A stretch of DNA of 64,000 nucleotides, from NCBI GenBank assembly GCA_037176845.1, contig JAYKXP010000087.1, positions 62,001 through 126,000 of the forward strand. Reading direction: 5' to 3'. This document shows positions 23,762-38,329 of this stretch, in pieces. A model generated the notes under the pieces. The model searched no databases, was not told the DNA's origin, and saw only the letters and a program-made list of their open reading frames with translations. The stretch's first letter is position 1. The number at the start of each line of letters is the position of its first letter. The DNA is from Paramarasmius palmivorus. Taxonomy: Eukaryota > Basidiomycota > Agaricomycetes > Agaricales > Marasmiaceae. Made by a program: the position numbers and the translations under genes.

Positions 23762-26700
23762 ATGTCCTCTAGTCACAAAGAAAACACCTCCCAGCCTCCA
23801 AACAACCTGCTGCCAGAGTTTCAACTAGGGTCGTCGACTGTGAGTACCTCAGCCACGATCAAAGCACCCGAGACTGATGATCAAGGACATAACATGGACG
23901 CAACAAATGGGAAGAGCGACATCCGAGATGGAAAGCAGGCCGAGGATGACGGTGAGGAAGACGAGGAAGATGATGAGGATGAGGAAGATGAGGAAGATGA
24001 TGAGGATGAGGAAGACGAGGAGTCTGGTGGATCAAAAAAGCGCCACAGGGGGAATCCTGGCAATTTTCCGCCGGAGATCGTAGCTTTCCTAGAGGCCGCC
24101 CTCCACAGATACATGAAGCTGAAGAAAGGCAGCAAGGACAAAGAGTTATTCTTTTGTAATTTTCTGCCTGAATTCTTCAAGAAGTTTCCTCTGGACAAGT
24201 ATCCGCCGCATGAGGGTCAACCTTTGGATCCACTTCCGGAATATACACCACAGGAATGGAAGGCACTCATGCCGGATGAGAGGAAGTCTTACAAGAGGAA
24301 GGCAGAGGTTCGATCACGAACACCAGAAGCGAGGCAGAGTAATGTAAGTCAATGGTTCTGTAGATGAGGAGGCTGCTAAAAATTTCGTAGTCCGTCAAGC
24401 AGTGGTTCTACTGGCGAGTCAGTTCGAACAAGCACAAGGGAACGGTCTCCATGAACAAGTTCTTGGAAAACGTCAAGTCCGCCATCAAGGGTCCGCGTCG
24501 TCGTTCAGAAATCAATGTGGTGGCCACCCATCCAGATTACAAGGTCGATGTTTTGGCGTTGTCTAAAGAGACCGGTCGGGAAGATCGTTTGAGGTGTTGA
24601 CAAAAGGCCGCAGAGTGTCTTGAAAGGTTTGGATAAGGATGAGAGGCAGAAGATCAAGGACTTCATTGAGGAAGATATCACGTCAAAAGTAGGCAAGCCA
24701 GGACCGAGCAAAGATAACTATAGGTATGGTTTTTATGAGTTTCTGGCATGGACAGAACTGACGGATTCGGCGCAGGTATCGGCAGAGTTTTAGCCATATT
24801 ATGCAGTGTGTCATCAAGGCGATGGAAGAGAGAACAGGGCTGAAGATCGTGGTATTGGCGGGTGGAGATATGGATGGGGAGAAAACGTTTGATACCGTAC
24901 TGTAAGTGATGTCTCTGAGTGTCAGATACGAGCGGAGAACTGATTTTTCTTTCTAGATTGAGCGCTGGCGGTCCTCACGCTACCAAGATTGATGAGTTTG
25001 ACGTCGACAAACATCAAGATTTCATTAGGTACTTCTATCAATGGCTCAGAGACATCCGTGTGAAGACCATAGAAGCTGGTGGATCTGTTCCCGGCATTGA
25101 GCGTCAGAACGCTGAAGGTTCTAGCCCTGGCGAATCTGGCGCTCAAAATTCTGGCGCTCTCGGAACATCTGATGCCAGTGGGAGCGATGGCAGTGCAAAT
25201 AACGCCGACGAGCCTACGTCACATGAACCTCAGACCAATTCGTCCTTGCAGTCGTCTCTCAACCAGAAGAAATCCAAAGCCAAGAAGTTGCAGAAGGGCA
25301 AAGAGAGGGAGGAGCCAGATCCAGTCCAGGCGGTAGGGGATGAAGAGACAGTTGTGGAGAGGAAGAATGACGGAGAGAGAGCTGGGAAGGCTGGAGATGG
25401 AGATAAGAATGGTGGAGTGATTACTCTGGAAGAGGGTTTATGTCATCTTGAGTCAGGTAGTGAGCTGAATGAAGTGGAATGGTTGCAACTGCCATACGGG
25501 GATTGAAGGGTATATCAAATGACGAAGAACAAGAAAATGCTAGAAGAGTTGGGCCTCAAGAGCGCGATAGCCGACCTACTGGGAACTAAGAAGGGCAGTT
25601 GACCACAGGCAAGGAAGATTGTCAAGCCCAGGGACGAACAATCAGTTCCCGTTAGGCACTCATCCCACATGAGCAAACAGACAGAGGTATGCAGTTCCTT
25701 TATAAGCTGATATATTGAGGTGACTCACCTCTTCTATAGCACGCAGTCGCCATCAATGATGAAAACTCCACCTCGACATCGAATCCTACTCTTTCCTCAT
25801 CCACCAATGTGCTGTACCATGCGACCCCACCTTCAGAACCGTCAGATGCCTCTGACAGCATTGGCGATGACTTCATCGATGTTGTGAACCATCTGGTAGC
25901 TGAACGACTCAAATTCCTGACGACGGATGCACTTCTGCCAGTGTTCATGGACGAAATCAATGCGGTAACCAGAGAAGGGTCTCAAGCACGCATTGTGTGG
26001 TCCAATCACGCTTCACAGTTGTCTGAAATGTGCTTGGAGGAAGACACATCCGCTGGGTCCAATAAATGGCCTGAGATATGTGCTGTACGTTATCTGATAC
26101 CGTCTCAAGGACTGACAACTGACCGATAGCCTCCACTGCACCTATCCCGAGATGATGGATTTATTTTTCGGGCTCAGGCGTCAAGAAAGGTCGGGTGCCT
26201 GACACATCTTCGAACGAGGGTCCTGATACCTCCCAGGAAGTAACAGTGATGAACGAGCCTTCTAATGGCAATAGCAGAAAACAACAAGAAGAGGATGACA
26301 CAACGATGGAAGAGGCAGTCGACACTGGGACCAACCTTTCACCCGCAGTTGTCGCTGCCTACCATGAGGTTTCAGTTCCTATTGCAACTGTCGACTTCAG
26401 CGCCGGCGGCTTTGACGTCCAGTACATCAATGACTTCACGGCCTTCCTTCTCCATGTATCTGATGGAGCTCCACCTCGTCCCCCGTGGTGGTCAGCTGTA
26501 GTTTATCGGTGGGTGGACCAGGAGGAGACCTGGGAGCTGGCAAGAGTGCCAAAAAAAGTGAGTGACCTATGCTTTTAGACATACAGAATAATTCTAACCC
26601 CTCTGAATAGCCCGTCTGCAAAAAACCTCGTTGTGCCGGTATACAGGAGTGGAACCAATCCGGAAGATTCAGACCTACCTCATTGAAGCCCCCTAAAACT

Positions 26701-27127
26701 GCTACGCTCACCGACCTTTGCGACACCTGGTGGATATGGTGGAGCACATCGAATCCGGATTGGCGTACGTATGTGGATGACTTTGTTGTCTCAGGGGGAG
26801 ATGGGGACTGGTCGGATATGGAGCTGGCAGGAAAGGATGGATTGGTTCTTCATTTGGTAGCGCTACGGTGGTGGCACGATTGTGGTGGAGAGAGTGACAA
26901 CGCCGGTATGTGGTTGGAAGCAGTGAAGAGCTTTTACGATACCTTGGGGTGTTTGCATACACACACGTAAGCAGAGCCATTTACTAGACTGTAGGCATCT
27001 CACTCATTGGTGACCCAGAACTACCAAGTACCGGGAGGCGCTCACCGACGCAAGGAAAAAGAAGGGACTGAAGAGGAAACCAGAACCGTTGGAGAACAGT
27101 ACCAAGAAAAAGAAATGTGCCTGCTAG
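23762..27127 (+). pseudogene. Large Agaricomycete-family protein gene, decayed
   Basis: ATG at 23,762 gives MSSSHKENTS, a long Asp/Glu run (23,947-24,030), then PDERKSYKRKAE and, after a 47-base intron, SVKQWFYWR, INVVATHPDYKVD, VLKGLDKDERQKIKDF, LSAGGPHATKIDEFD, MLEELGL, PPWWSAVVYRWVDQEETWE and a tryptophan-rich WWIWWSTSNPDW block, ending in a lysine-rich tail at 27,127. I recall this order from a large mushroom-specific family of unknown function. Exon borders at 24,344/24,390, 24,903/about 24,957 and 26,560/about 26,611 are clean. The frame breaks near 24,587 (indel and TGA), at 25,504 (TGA) and at about 25,600 (TGA, probably from TGG). A recently inactivated copy is likely. Confidence 0.6.
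23947..24030 (+). repeat. Acidic microsatellite-like repeat in coding sequence
   Basis: About 85 bases of GA(G/T)/GAC triplets organised as repeats of a GATGAGGATGAGGAA-like unit. They encode an uninterrupted Asp/Glu stretch and are prone to length change by slippage. Confidence 0.85.
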
Positions 27128-29850
27128 GACGTCGTGTATACTGTATTGTTCATTGTGTACAGTAATTCTAAGATTGTTAGTATTTGTAATGGGCTGCGGC
27201 GTTCATGTGCCTTCTAGTGTGTGAGTTGGACTTGTACAAAACAAGAGATGTCCATTTGCAAAGTCACCGTTACCAATGAATGTGTGGGACTTCGGCATTG
27301 TCACAGAGATTGTTTTGGAGACGGAATGGTGAGCGCAGGTTTATTACAAGTACCAAGATGTATAATGTACTTGTAATATTCATACATCATTCATGTATTG
27401 GCTTTAAAGTGTTTCATTGTAAAAGGATATTGAGGGGCACACTTTTGGCCATTGATGCTGCCGTTGCGGCAATGTCCCAACAACAGCCAAATCAGGATTA
27501 ATTGGTGACCCTTTAAAGCCGATTTCCTCAAGACGGAAGGATCACCCCTTTTGGAATTTTCTCGGAGGATGTTTCGGGGGTCGCAAAGCTGTGGAAGGCC
27601 TGAAATCAGCAATGTTTGGTTCGCGACAATAATTGCAAAGGACCCGGCGCTTGGTTAACCTGGGGTTTGGCAAAGGACCAACAAGGTCGGCTGGGTTAGT
27701 GAGTGCTTGTCTTCAATAGAGGTTCCGTACCAAGTTCTTGGTCATATTCTTCTGTATGTTGTCCTTTGGGAATCACATTTGAGTCTTCCCACTCAAACAA
27801 CACTCTTCTTGAAGTTGCTTTTGATGGTTGCAAGCTCTTGTTGCAGTAGATGTCTGTTGCCGAGTGAAATATGAAGAGATTGCAAGGACAGGTAAGGGAT
27901 GTAACTTGTAGTGAGTGAAAAATGTCAGAGAAGGTGGGGGTGAAAGGTGAGGAAAGGTAGTGCCCATGTGACAGTCGCTGTGACCCCTGACATTGCCCGG
28001 ACCAGTGAATGTTCTACAACGTTCCACAGTGTTCAGCATTGTTTGCTGGTGGTATGTAGGTATCTCTATCACACTTACAACTTGCAACTCCTTTGCAATA
28101 CAATGAGCTCTTGGAGCATTGCAAACATTGTCGCTATGAGGCTTATAAGGAGGCCAAGAAGAACATGGATAGAAATGTTGATATCAATGGTATAAACACA
28201 GGCTCCAACATTGGTAAAAATATGTCGAAGTCATCATAATTGAAGGGCTAACGTTAGTAAATTGTGCCAAATTCTCAAAATCTTACCAACTCTGTGAAAT
28301 TAGACGTTTTGGAGCGTTGGCATCAATTTCTGATATTTTCGCGTAATTTACATTTTGGGTTTTTCCTGATGAGGTTGATCACGAATCCACAGAGAATCTA
28401 GACAATGGTTATGACTCGGATTGACGGACTATTCAAATATTGTACATTTAACGTTTACTGTAACACTTATACTGGGACTGTGTAGATTCAATATACTTCA
28501 ATATCCAATACTCATACCAAATGGTGAGCCAGTTGGTAGGCCAGCGCAGCCGGTGCTTCCCTAGTCGTGTATTCCACCAAATCGCAAACAGGCTCATGGT
28601 GGTACATGGGATGATGATGTGCTTGCGGATACAGGAATGGGCAGGGTAGAATTGGTGGTGGAGTTGACTTGTTGGGATGACACCATTGGGTAAGTGCACA
28701 CTATCTCCCACTTTTTCGACATGTCTTACTGACTGTATTGTTTCCAGCAGCAAAGAAACTTCGCTAAAGTACAGTTGTAGCTCTTTGATCAAACCAGTGA
28801 ACTTGAAAAGAACGTTTTTCCCTGTCGCAATTGCTATGGTGTCTGGGCCCACAGGTCCTTCCTCCTCGATATCCAAATGTAGACACCCTGCCTTTCTACC
28901 CCCTCATAGTGGGTACCAGCAATGATGGGGGTAGCTGCAGCAGATGACTAAGCACATTGCCCTTCAAATCACGACTAATCTGGTGCATCTGCAAGACTTC
29001 TTTACCAACGTGTATTCATCCCAGATTATCCTATTTCTTCTGTAAGTACCAAAGGTTTAGATGTATCCAAAGGCTCAGATCAATTTTTTAGGCAGATAGC
29101 ACGGTGTAAAATTGAGTTTTTTGTATGATACTGAGAGCGTGACAAAGGAAATATTTCCCCTTGACACTCTGTACTTATAGTCCACTATAGACAGTCATCC
29201 GGCATGGCATGTTCCCCATATGAGTGCTAAGCAACATATTCAAGACCTTCAATCACCAGTGACCACTACTTCACTATAATAGCTACGGAATACGCTGTTG
29301 ATACGCTGGGAGAGCTTCTCAAGAGCTTCAAGTCATACTCCTTCATGATTTCTTGCTGCGATTGAATATAGGCTGCCTAAGGACTCAATTCAGGCCATGT
29401 AAACTGCATTTTCAACATGTGGGTGTGAGTAAAAGGCGGAAGAAGCTTGTTTTCGACGATGAAGGAGCCGGGCGCGTGAATCAGACGCGCGATGTCACAT
29501 CAATGTCACACCTACGCACATCATTTTTGCGCCAAAAACTAAAGCAAAATTATAACACTGTCCCTCCCTTTTATGTCGAGATTTTTGTGCCAAACATCAT
29601 ATTTTGTTTGTCTCCAGGGTGTCTAATCTTTCTTTTGCAATAATTGGGATGACTTAGGCCAGAACCACACGCCAAAACGTGTCGCGGGCGATTAACTTAC
29701 AAAATAAAGATTACACGACCTGCGCATAGCTAATAAATATGAATCCCGATACTCAGAATGGTAGGAGATAGAGAATTGTAAGAAAGAAATTGATTAGGAT
29801 TGTTTGAGGTGTTTTGGGCTAATTTGACAACATGTACAAATAAAAGCCCA
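27128..29850. other. Gene-poor intergenic stretch
   Basis: No family-like reading frame was recognised. Around 28,680-28,900 lies a decayed copy of the splice-like block shared with 4,500-4,690, 32,560-32,760 and 39,390-39,560. A minus-strand frame at 28,448-28,876 (142 codons) overlaps it but resembles nothing I know and is probably accidental. Confidence 0.4.
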
Positions 29851-29999
29851 CGCGCGGCAATTGCTGGTACCCACTCATAGCCAACCTCCTCCCAGTCCCA
29901 TACCCCGAGATCGTGAAGGTTCAATCTTTCTGTGATACACGGGCGTCGCTGCTTGTTTCACCAACCGACGCCTACTTTTCACCTTCTTCGGCTCCACCT

Positions 30000-31760
30000 A
30001 CCTTGAAGGATGCAAGCCCCCAGCTTCATCTCCAACCTTCCTTCGCTCAAAGAATGAGGCTGTTTAGCCTTGCCTGCATCAACTTTACAGAAAGATGCCG
30101 GGGGTTGTTAGCGTAATACATTGCAGGATATCGGTACGCGATAGAAACCTGCTATACCCACGTAGGCTGTCGTTGGAGGAGATGGGGTATGGGGACGATA
30201 CGCCTGGTTGGGCTTGGATGAGGGAAAGGCGGCGGATAATTGGCCGTGGATCAAGCTTCGGTGGGTACTCTTCCCTTTCTTCTGTTATCAACTGATATTG
30301 ATGTTTCATGTACAGCAGCAGTCAGCGTAAATCGCCCAGAACGGCCAGCGGCGCGAAAGATTCCCCACGACCGTTCTTGGAGACACCTGCCACCTCCGCG
30401 GTATTGCATGCAACTCGAGCTTGGAAATGTACCTCTACCTAATCATACGCCGCTGCACCAGGACAATCCTTTGGTATACATGCTCAAGTCGAACGTTCTC
30501 TCTTTGACTGCGAAACCTTTTACTCCTATAGCTTGTAGAGTAGCCGATACCAATGTTATATTTATTACATTGTCGATGTCCATATACAGTAAGGGTCCTT
30601 CCCAAAATGGAAGGAACCCCAGAAGGTACATTTGTGCCTCGAGGTGCAAGTTTTCTACGTTACTATAGAATAAAATCAGCATCTCGAGAGCCAGCTGGTC
30701 CATGGAGATACTACTCACCGAGCTCGTTGACCTTTTCTTCGAAGGATCTTTTGGGCTTCAATCTCAACCCTCAACCAACCAAGGCCCAACCCGATGCCCA
30801 TCCCAGTCAAACATAGGGACAATTATACCCAGAGCTCGATAACCCGACACCCTCAGAATCGCCTCTGCATCCGCGCCGAGATCTCTACCTCTGGAAGTTG
30901 TAGAAAGTCGCGGGGGCAGTTGATAGTCGCTGAGATGCGGGAATACGAGGACATTCGCTGCAGCGGGGGGCGGGGTGTGTTGATATTGGCGTAATCGTTC
31001 GCGTTTGAGGAGTGTTGGGATCTGGGCTACGGTACAGAGTGAGTAAAACCATGCCACAGCGCGAATATGGGAGTACTATATTCACCTGTAAAAAGTTCAA
31101 GCTCTAATTAGCCTGGCTAATAGACTCCATCAGGCATCTATTCTCTGCGCCATCAACCATTTCGTTTGAGTGATGATAAATCCAAGGCCGGGCTATCGAA
31201 GCCTTGGGTTGTGGATGGTGTCGGTCGGGTGCATGTGGAGCTTCATCTATTTCGTGATGATTCTTCTGGCAAGCGCGAATTTGGAGCGGAGGCAGGGTAT
31301 AGTTGGCAGGGTGAACGGTAGGGCTGGAACTACGGAAGTATAGGCAAGGGTGTTGTTGGTTGCAGTTCCGATGGAAGGCCCAGGACCAGGAAGGGCGTGT
31401 TGAGCTTCGAGATCTTGACCTAGGCAGGAGTTGAGGTTATGAGAGCGGGAGCTGAGTTGAGGACTTGAAGACGCACCTTTGCTAGCCATCCAGCCCGCTC
31501 AGAGCAATGAAAGAAGCCGGAGTGACGTTGAGGTCGGAGACATAATGCACGTGGTTTTGCCCTAAGAAATAATTTGAGAGTGCGGCAAAGGATGTGGTCT
31601 GAAAAACAAGTACCTTTCATGATGTTGGAAAAGGAGCGTGTATGTTGAATTGGCATCCTTGGAGGAGCATTGGATGAGTGAGTAAAAGGGTCGTGATGGT
31701 CAAGGTGTAAGCGTTTTGCCGCCGGCGCTTCTCTTTCCAAAACGCTCACCTCGTCCATGG
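30000..31760. repeat. Decayed module related to 4.9-6.6 kb
   Basis: 30,060-30,300 matches 4,990-5,170 (GGGTACTCTTCCCTTT), 30,590-30,620 matches 5,595-5,620 (TAAGGGTCCTTCCCAAAATGGAA), and 30,800-31,080 matches 5,700-6,030. On the minus strand 31,758-31,420 reads an APAAKRLHLDHHDPF peptide followed by HNLNSCLGQDLE, which also has relatives at 38,400-38,632 and 6,209-6,445. The pieces are colinear, and minus-strand coding ancestry looks most likely. Confidence 0.45.
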
Positions 31761-33660
31761 ACCATGTACATCCATTCGCAGTGCTATAAAGGTATGCTGA
31801 ACGATTCTCTATAGACCGTTCTCAGACTTAAATACCTTTTCAGTATCCCAGTAGGAATCAACTTCAAGTCCGAATCATACAAGACATGACATCGAGTTTC
31901 TGGTATGTACGCTACTCTACAATTTTCCACTGTCACTCATAGCTTCTCCTAGGCAAATGCAAGCCCAGAGCATCATCAATACCTTCAAAGAGCTATTATT
32001 AATTATTCCCCATCACTAATCCAACACCTTTGTATTACCTTCCCAAACTCGCTTTTTCGACACCACCTCAACCCCATTCCCAATTCCAGACTCAAACCGT
32101 TACAGTACACTCAATGCAACCCCAGCCAAGGATATCACGCCTCAGTTGCGCTACCCACGCGACATGCACTTTGAACTACTCTTTCATACATCCCACTACC
32201 ATCACAATGCATCCATTGTCCTCTGCTCTACTGCCCACGTCCTGTAGTCCTCATCCTGCACGTTTCCTGCACCCACCTCTCAAGACTCTGCTGGATAAAC
32301 GCCTCCACGAGTCCCCCAGCCTCATTCCTCACATATCGACCCTCCCACCGCAGCCATGAACATTCCCAATGCCAACGCACTCAGAATAACTGATCCCAAT
32401 TCCACCTGCTCGTTTTCTCCGCGTAACTATCGAGCCCGACTGTCTCGTGTATTGCAACAAGCCGCAAAGCTGCTTGTTGTGGTGGCGAAAGGCTTGTAAA
32501 TACAACTTTCATGGTGGAAAAGGCGGTTTAGATCGGTTTGTCGGTGTCCTACCGTATAAAACAGTAAGTGCGTGTACCCCACTTTTTTCAACGCGTCTCA
32601 CTGATTATCATCAGCAGAAGCAACAATTACCTTGTAGCCGCAGAGTCCCAGCTTCATACTCTCAGTCAACGGCGAACTTGGGAACAGTGTTCTTTTTCCT
32701 CGCTATCGCCACTATACCACACATAGCAATACCTCCTGGATACATGACCATCCCAATCTAGCGCGAACATCAACTCTTTGCCCTCATCTCGCTTCGCAGC
32801 CCTACTCTTCCAATCCCATCCTGGATCCATACACCGAGCTTCCCAGCTCCCTGAGCTGCATCAAGCTACAAACCAAGACTCGGATGTAGATGTGGATCTA
32901 TGTCGTCGAAGGATCAAGCTGGAAGCAGGCAGTTCCGGGAGCTGTGCCTTCACCATGTCCCATTGCACAAGCCCGAGATCTTCGTTTTCCGTGGCGGTGT
33001 TCTCGTGCCTTTTCGCCAAGATCTGGATTCTTCCTAGGTGTCGTCTTTCCCCGCGCTGTTGAGTGTTGAAGCCTCAATGAGTCTTGAGGAGATGATAGGT
33101 ACCTATATCCCGAACTTTCTGGACAGGACAGCAGGTGTCGCCCTGACGTCCCGACACACCTGCAGTCCAGCAAATCGATGCTACTCCGTTTCCTCTGGCT
33201 CCATGGCATCTGGGTATGGTGTTGAGTCTGTGACAGATGGTGTATTGGGTGCAGGCAAGGGTTAGAAAGAGTGGCTCAGGACGTTTGGGATGAATCTGGT
33301 TGCTGGTAGCGACTCGCTGATATCAGCAAATGGATGTCTTTACAGGCGGAGGTACGTCTTGATACTTCTCCGTATGATGCTTCCTTTTCGCTGATCTTTG
33401 TGTTCAGCGCAAGGCCATAGAAAGGTCAATAACTCCCGCCGTTGACTAGGTGCCATATTGACGAAGGCATCTTCTTTCGGGCATTCACCTCTGCTCGAAC
33501 TCGTCGGTATTGATCGGCCAATACTCGAACTCGAGACATAAGAAACGAAATAATCAACATGGCCATTGGTGCGTCTGTTCCTTTCGTTATCGTTCTTCCT
33601 TCACTGATATCTTGTTGCAACTAGCACAGCATCCGCCACCGACAACCATCGACGCAAAGC
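31760..33660 (+). repeat. Decayed plus-strand module, copy related to 38.6-40.5 kb
   Basis: The same succession is seen here and at 38,640-40,560: a short exon with a GGTATGTACGCTACTCTAC donor, a proline-rich stretch, a GTAAGT...CAG splice-like block (32,571 and 39,391), a pyrimidine-rich block, and the SGQDSS/SSTPAIQQI-like block (33,110 here, 39,960 there). Both copies have frame breaks. I infer duplicated members of one multi-exon gene family, function not recognised. Confidence 0.45.
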
Positions 33661-35109
33661 GAGGGTAACTGAACAAAGAGTCATGTTCATATTGAACGAG
33701 ATAGACCAGCATCGGATTGGATTGATGGTATAGGCTATACTACACCGAGAGACCACATTGCTGCCGAACGCAAACATCCATTCCTTGAACTCACCTGTGG
33801 TGGTGGTGGTAAAGGCGGAAGAGTGTTTGCTCACCCTAAAACGGTACGTTTGGCCGCTACACCTTCGTGGTTTTGGGGCTCTAACAGATCTAAAATGGCT
33901 CGGTAGCATAGACTTCAATATACCACTACCAAGGCCATGACACGACCATTCAACCTTCATCAAAATCGTATTATTCACGCAAGATTGATTTGGAGAATGA
34001 CTAGCTTCCACACGCCGATGCCTGTCAAAGAATCGCAAAGACACTACACCGTGGCCAAGCGTGTATCTGGTGTTCAACGCCTAGCTCCATCTTGTTCTTC
34101 GAGTCAACATTCCGAGTCATCCCTTGATATTCTGGCGGTGTGCTGTGAGCAGGGTTTTGGAGTTATCATCCTGCCTGCAGTCTAGGCCTGGCTCGCTCTC
34201 AGTCGTTCTCGGATCCGGAGCATGCTTCTCTCATTGCAGTAAAAGTAATCACTTCTTCCTGTGGACACGACGTCGAAGCGGCGTCTTTGCAATGCGGCTT
34301 CGGAAGTTCTCTGACGTTCTCTTCGCCTCCACTATTCCTATCTTCGAAAGAAGGGAGAAGGCTGGTTGAATTCCCGATATCGGCAGTTCTAATTCGGGCT
34401 TCTATTCGCTTCGAAGTTGCTTCGAAGTTGCTGGACATGGTTCAGTGAGGTATGTACATGGTTCGAGGTCTTGATTGATGACTGACTCGGGCTTAGAACT
34501 TGAAGCTTCTTTGGAGATGTTGCAGTTTTTCTTTCCGAAGCTAGCTCGACGAAGGACGATCAAACATCGGATTGCGAGAGATCTGGGCTGTATATGGCCT
34601 TTTCCTTGGGCTGTAGACACGAAAGTATAGTTTGTTTTGAGGTTCTGTGGGCATACAAAGATACACGTCAAGATAGAATCATTCGAGGTATGACAATGAC
34701 TGTTTGTATATGTGCTACTTTCCACGTTTTTCATCGTCACCCATTACTCTTCCTAGGCAACTATGTGCCCAAACCGCCGTCTAATCACATTCTCAAACGC
34801 GCTCCCCGCAAAGCGACCACCTCGTTCAACTATGTATGTCCGTCTATTCGTACATGTATCTTTCCTGGATCTAATATATATTCTAGAGTAACTCAGCAAA
34901 TTCCACACCAAGCCAGAACCGGGTTCAAGGCATGAACCAGGATTTCGGTATGTACCTTACTCTCACCGTTTTTTTGCTGTCGCTCATAGCTTCTCTTACC
35001 AAGTACGAGCCAAAAAAAATGCCGCCTCCTAGGGCGTATCATCCTTCACCGGCATTGCTCACCCAACACCTTTCTATTGCTGCTAAACATCAAACTCTCG
35101 ACAAGCCTC

Positions 35110-37740
35110 AAGGGTTCGATACATATCGTTTATCTCGAACTTTCCGGACAGGACAGTAGCGTTTGCCTAGGTTCCAGCACGCCTACAATCCAGAAAATTG
35201 ACGACAATCCCCTTCGTCACCTTTGTGGCCCCTGGGTTTTGTGTTTAGTCCGCGGAGGATGGTGTATCAGGCGCAGGTGCCAAAGAGTACGGCAAAGGTT
35301 AGAATGGAAAGAGAACCTCAGAACCTTTAGGATGGCGTCGAACGTCGTGGCTGGTAGCGGTTCATTGACGTTAGCGAATCGATATCCTCGCTAGTATGTC
35401 TTGAATTTACGCATAGCGCTTCGCCACGCTAATACCTGTGTTTAGCACGAGTTTGCTCTCTGATTTGGCAAGGCGCCGTACCTTCCAATAAACATATTGA
35501 TTGTTCAAGCTCCAGGGCTTGGCCGCGAGGCCAAGCGGAGATGAATATCCACAAGAAGAGCTAAAGACGCGCAAGGTTTCAACACAGTTACCAGTACGTC
35601 TGTTCCTTTCGTTACAACTCTTTCCTCACTGATATCTCGCTGTCCCGACTAGCGCGGCCCCCAATATCAAGGGTTGGATTGGAAGGTTAAGGCGAGCATA
35701 GCTGAGTTTGTCAACTGGGAGCTACGCACAGATACCGATGGAGTACGGGCTATGGTACTCAGCCATGGGGTGTAACAAGGCAGCAACGACTCGTGGCAGG
35801 ACGACCTGAAGCCAGAGCGTTGATCGTAGACATTCTTCGCAGTTTGAAGGAATCGTACTCGAGGGTTTCATAGCAGAAAACCAAGTTTGTATTGTAGCTG
35901 CTAGCGTAAATGACAGGGACTTTGAGTGCTATCAGTGATGCGAAGGATTTTATACTGAAGCTCAAGTTTATCCCTGAATTCGGTATCAACATGGGGAGTA
36001 GAGGCATAAGACGTGGAGCGCACATTTGCCTAGTATAGTATGATAGTCTTCTTCCCCGAGAACATCTCAACCTAGCTTGACATCGTTGGAACTTTGGGCC
36101 ATGAGCCTCGAGCGTAATCGGCGGCGGTTGCGGTATAGAAGAAGCAGCTGGTTATAGGCGTGGGTTTGAATATCGAGTTACAAGAGCTTGTCGAGTGCTC
36201 GATGGTGAATCAAGACCTGTAGATACGGTATGAGAATAGAAAATGCGTTAAAGTATCGGGAATGTACATTTTCCTCGTCAGGGCGGAATGTTGAGTGTAT
36301 TTTACTCTGAGGGATAAATCAACCGTACTGCTAGGAATGTAGAAATGTGTAGACGTACCTACGATGTGGATGGGCTAAGTAGAGCACTTTGAGAAGGAAG
36401 GTGACATGGTGGTCAACGCGTAAAGGCCGCGGCGCTTGGCTTTCTCTCAAACCATCACCTCCTTCAACGCGTTTAGGTGTGTTCAACTCATCCCTACTCA
36501 CGTTTTCCAAACTCATACCTTCCAATAGTGTAACAAAATCGAATTCAAGTATCACCCGAGCCGTTACACGATTTTCTGGACTTTTGGTATGTATGCTACC
36601 TCTTGTCTCTATGTTTTTCGTCGTTGCTCATTGCTCCTCCTACGCAAGCAGCTCCCAATTCATCATTTACACCCCTGTCAATGGATTACGCCGCATATCC
36701 GAGTAACACCCTATCTCCCTCGCAAAAACGCGTTCAAGCCATGAACAGACACATTGTCGCCAACACCAGGATGATCGCCTTTCGCATTTGAAATGAGCCT
36801 GCTATATCCTCTACGACTACTGGACCAAGACCTCACAGGCCTCACATGCCTCACACGTCTGAGGGATCTGTGTTCCACCGGAAGGCAGTCTTTACACGAC
36901 TTCCTCGACCTCGTCCCTCGCGCATCCCATCAAATCGTCCAACCTATCCTGCTATCCCCTTGGGTCATTTTGCCCCACCCAACCAAGAATGGGTTCCTTG
37001 CCGACGAAGAGCAGGTAGCAAGGCAAAAAAACCGTCACGGAAGAATACTACTTAGTCTTACACTAACGCCCAAGGTTGGTACCTTTTTTTTACTCTTTTT
37101 ACGCCCGTTTTGCTGACCCTAGAACCTGTAGCCCTCTTTCAAACCGATAAATGCGAATCTTTTGGGCCCTCCATACACGAATAATCCCCGCTACATCGAT
37201 TTGGCACCCGAAAAGAATCCCCGGGACATCCACCTGTACTACCCCCTCTTAAATCCGGGTTCCCCATCCTAAACACCTAGAGCGCACAGATATTCCTTCA
37301 AATTCGTCCTACCAAGAAGCGATGCAGGTGTAGACGATGTCTCGGTATCGATACACCCGCCGCTGAACCTTGCCCCCATATCACCCCCAACTCCGAAACT
37401 GGGTGTTCTCTCTTCGAGTTTGGGTTTGCTACGGGGTATGATTGAGATGTTGAGGTCATGTGGGCTGGGCTGGGGGTGGGGGTATGGATTGGGACGGGGG
37501 TGAAGAGGTAGCGTGGGCGTAAAGGGGAGACGATGAATTCATGAGCGTACACCCGCACCACCTGTTTTGCGCTACGTACATGCACGTCAGCTGTGGCCTA
37601 AACTGGGGGTGTAGCGAGGAGGAAGGAGGAGTGGGTACTAGGTGAACCGCAACAACACTGGCAGCCGGTTTCGCTCAATGGTGGTGAACGATAGCTTTAG
37701 TCTCAGTCTGTATCGACGGTATGTTGTTTGTTTTCTCGTT
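35110..37740. repeat. Decayed module copy (related to 1-1.6 kb and 9.8-11.3 kb)
   Basis: 35,130-36,680 follows 60-1,500, and 36,300-37,740 follows 9,830-11,330. The left mosaic has these two parts 8 kb apart, so other modules were inserted or rearranged there, or the present order formed later. No intact gene. Confidence 0.5.
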
Positions 37741-38329
37741 CGATTGATTTGCTGGCTGACCTCCGTGTTCCTTGTAGCTCAAAGACATGATGGACAAGGT
37801 TAATGCCTGTTCTTGCTGTCAGAAGCAGGGGTTGCATCACGGCTTTCGTATAGCTCACGAAACCACCAGTTAGAACGATTTGCTCAAGAAACCACGTTTA
37901 TATTATACCGGATACCATGAATAACACAAGATATTGAACGCTATCTATGTCGCGGGAGCAATAAATCATGTTGTGGCCAATATGTTCGAGTAGTACCCTA
38001 AAACGACACTTCCTTGTCCTCCAAACGCTCTGTGCGCCTCTACTACTCCCCGCTCTTGATGTAGATATTCTGAAACTATGAAATTAGATGGTGAGATTGG
38101 GAACAACACTGGTAGAAAGGGCGTACCTTCAGTTTTCGAGGTATCGTCGTTGGCCGAATGATCCTTGTCTTAATCGAAGAGCACCAGTACCGAGCGTAGC
38201 TTCAAGCATAGTTGACGAGAAGCATGGTAGATTTGGGACTATGCGAGTACGCGTGAGGGGGCGTGTTGAGTACTGTGAGTGTAAGGCCTAGACGGTGTGG
38301 AGGCTATGAGAGTGGGATATGAGCTGGAG

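Noticed and set aside
28448..28876. Minus-strand 142-codon gene
   Set aside because: It overlaps a repeated splice-like module, its frame is broken in the other module copies, and it resembles no family.
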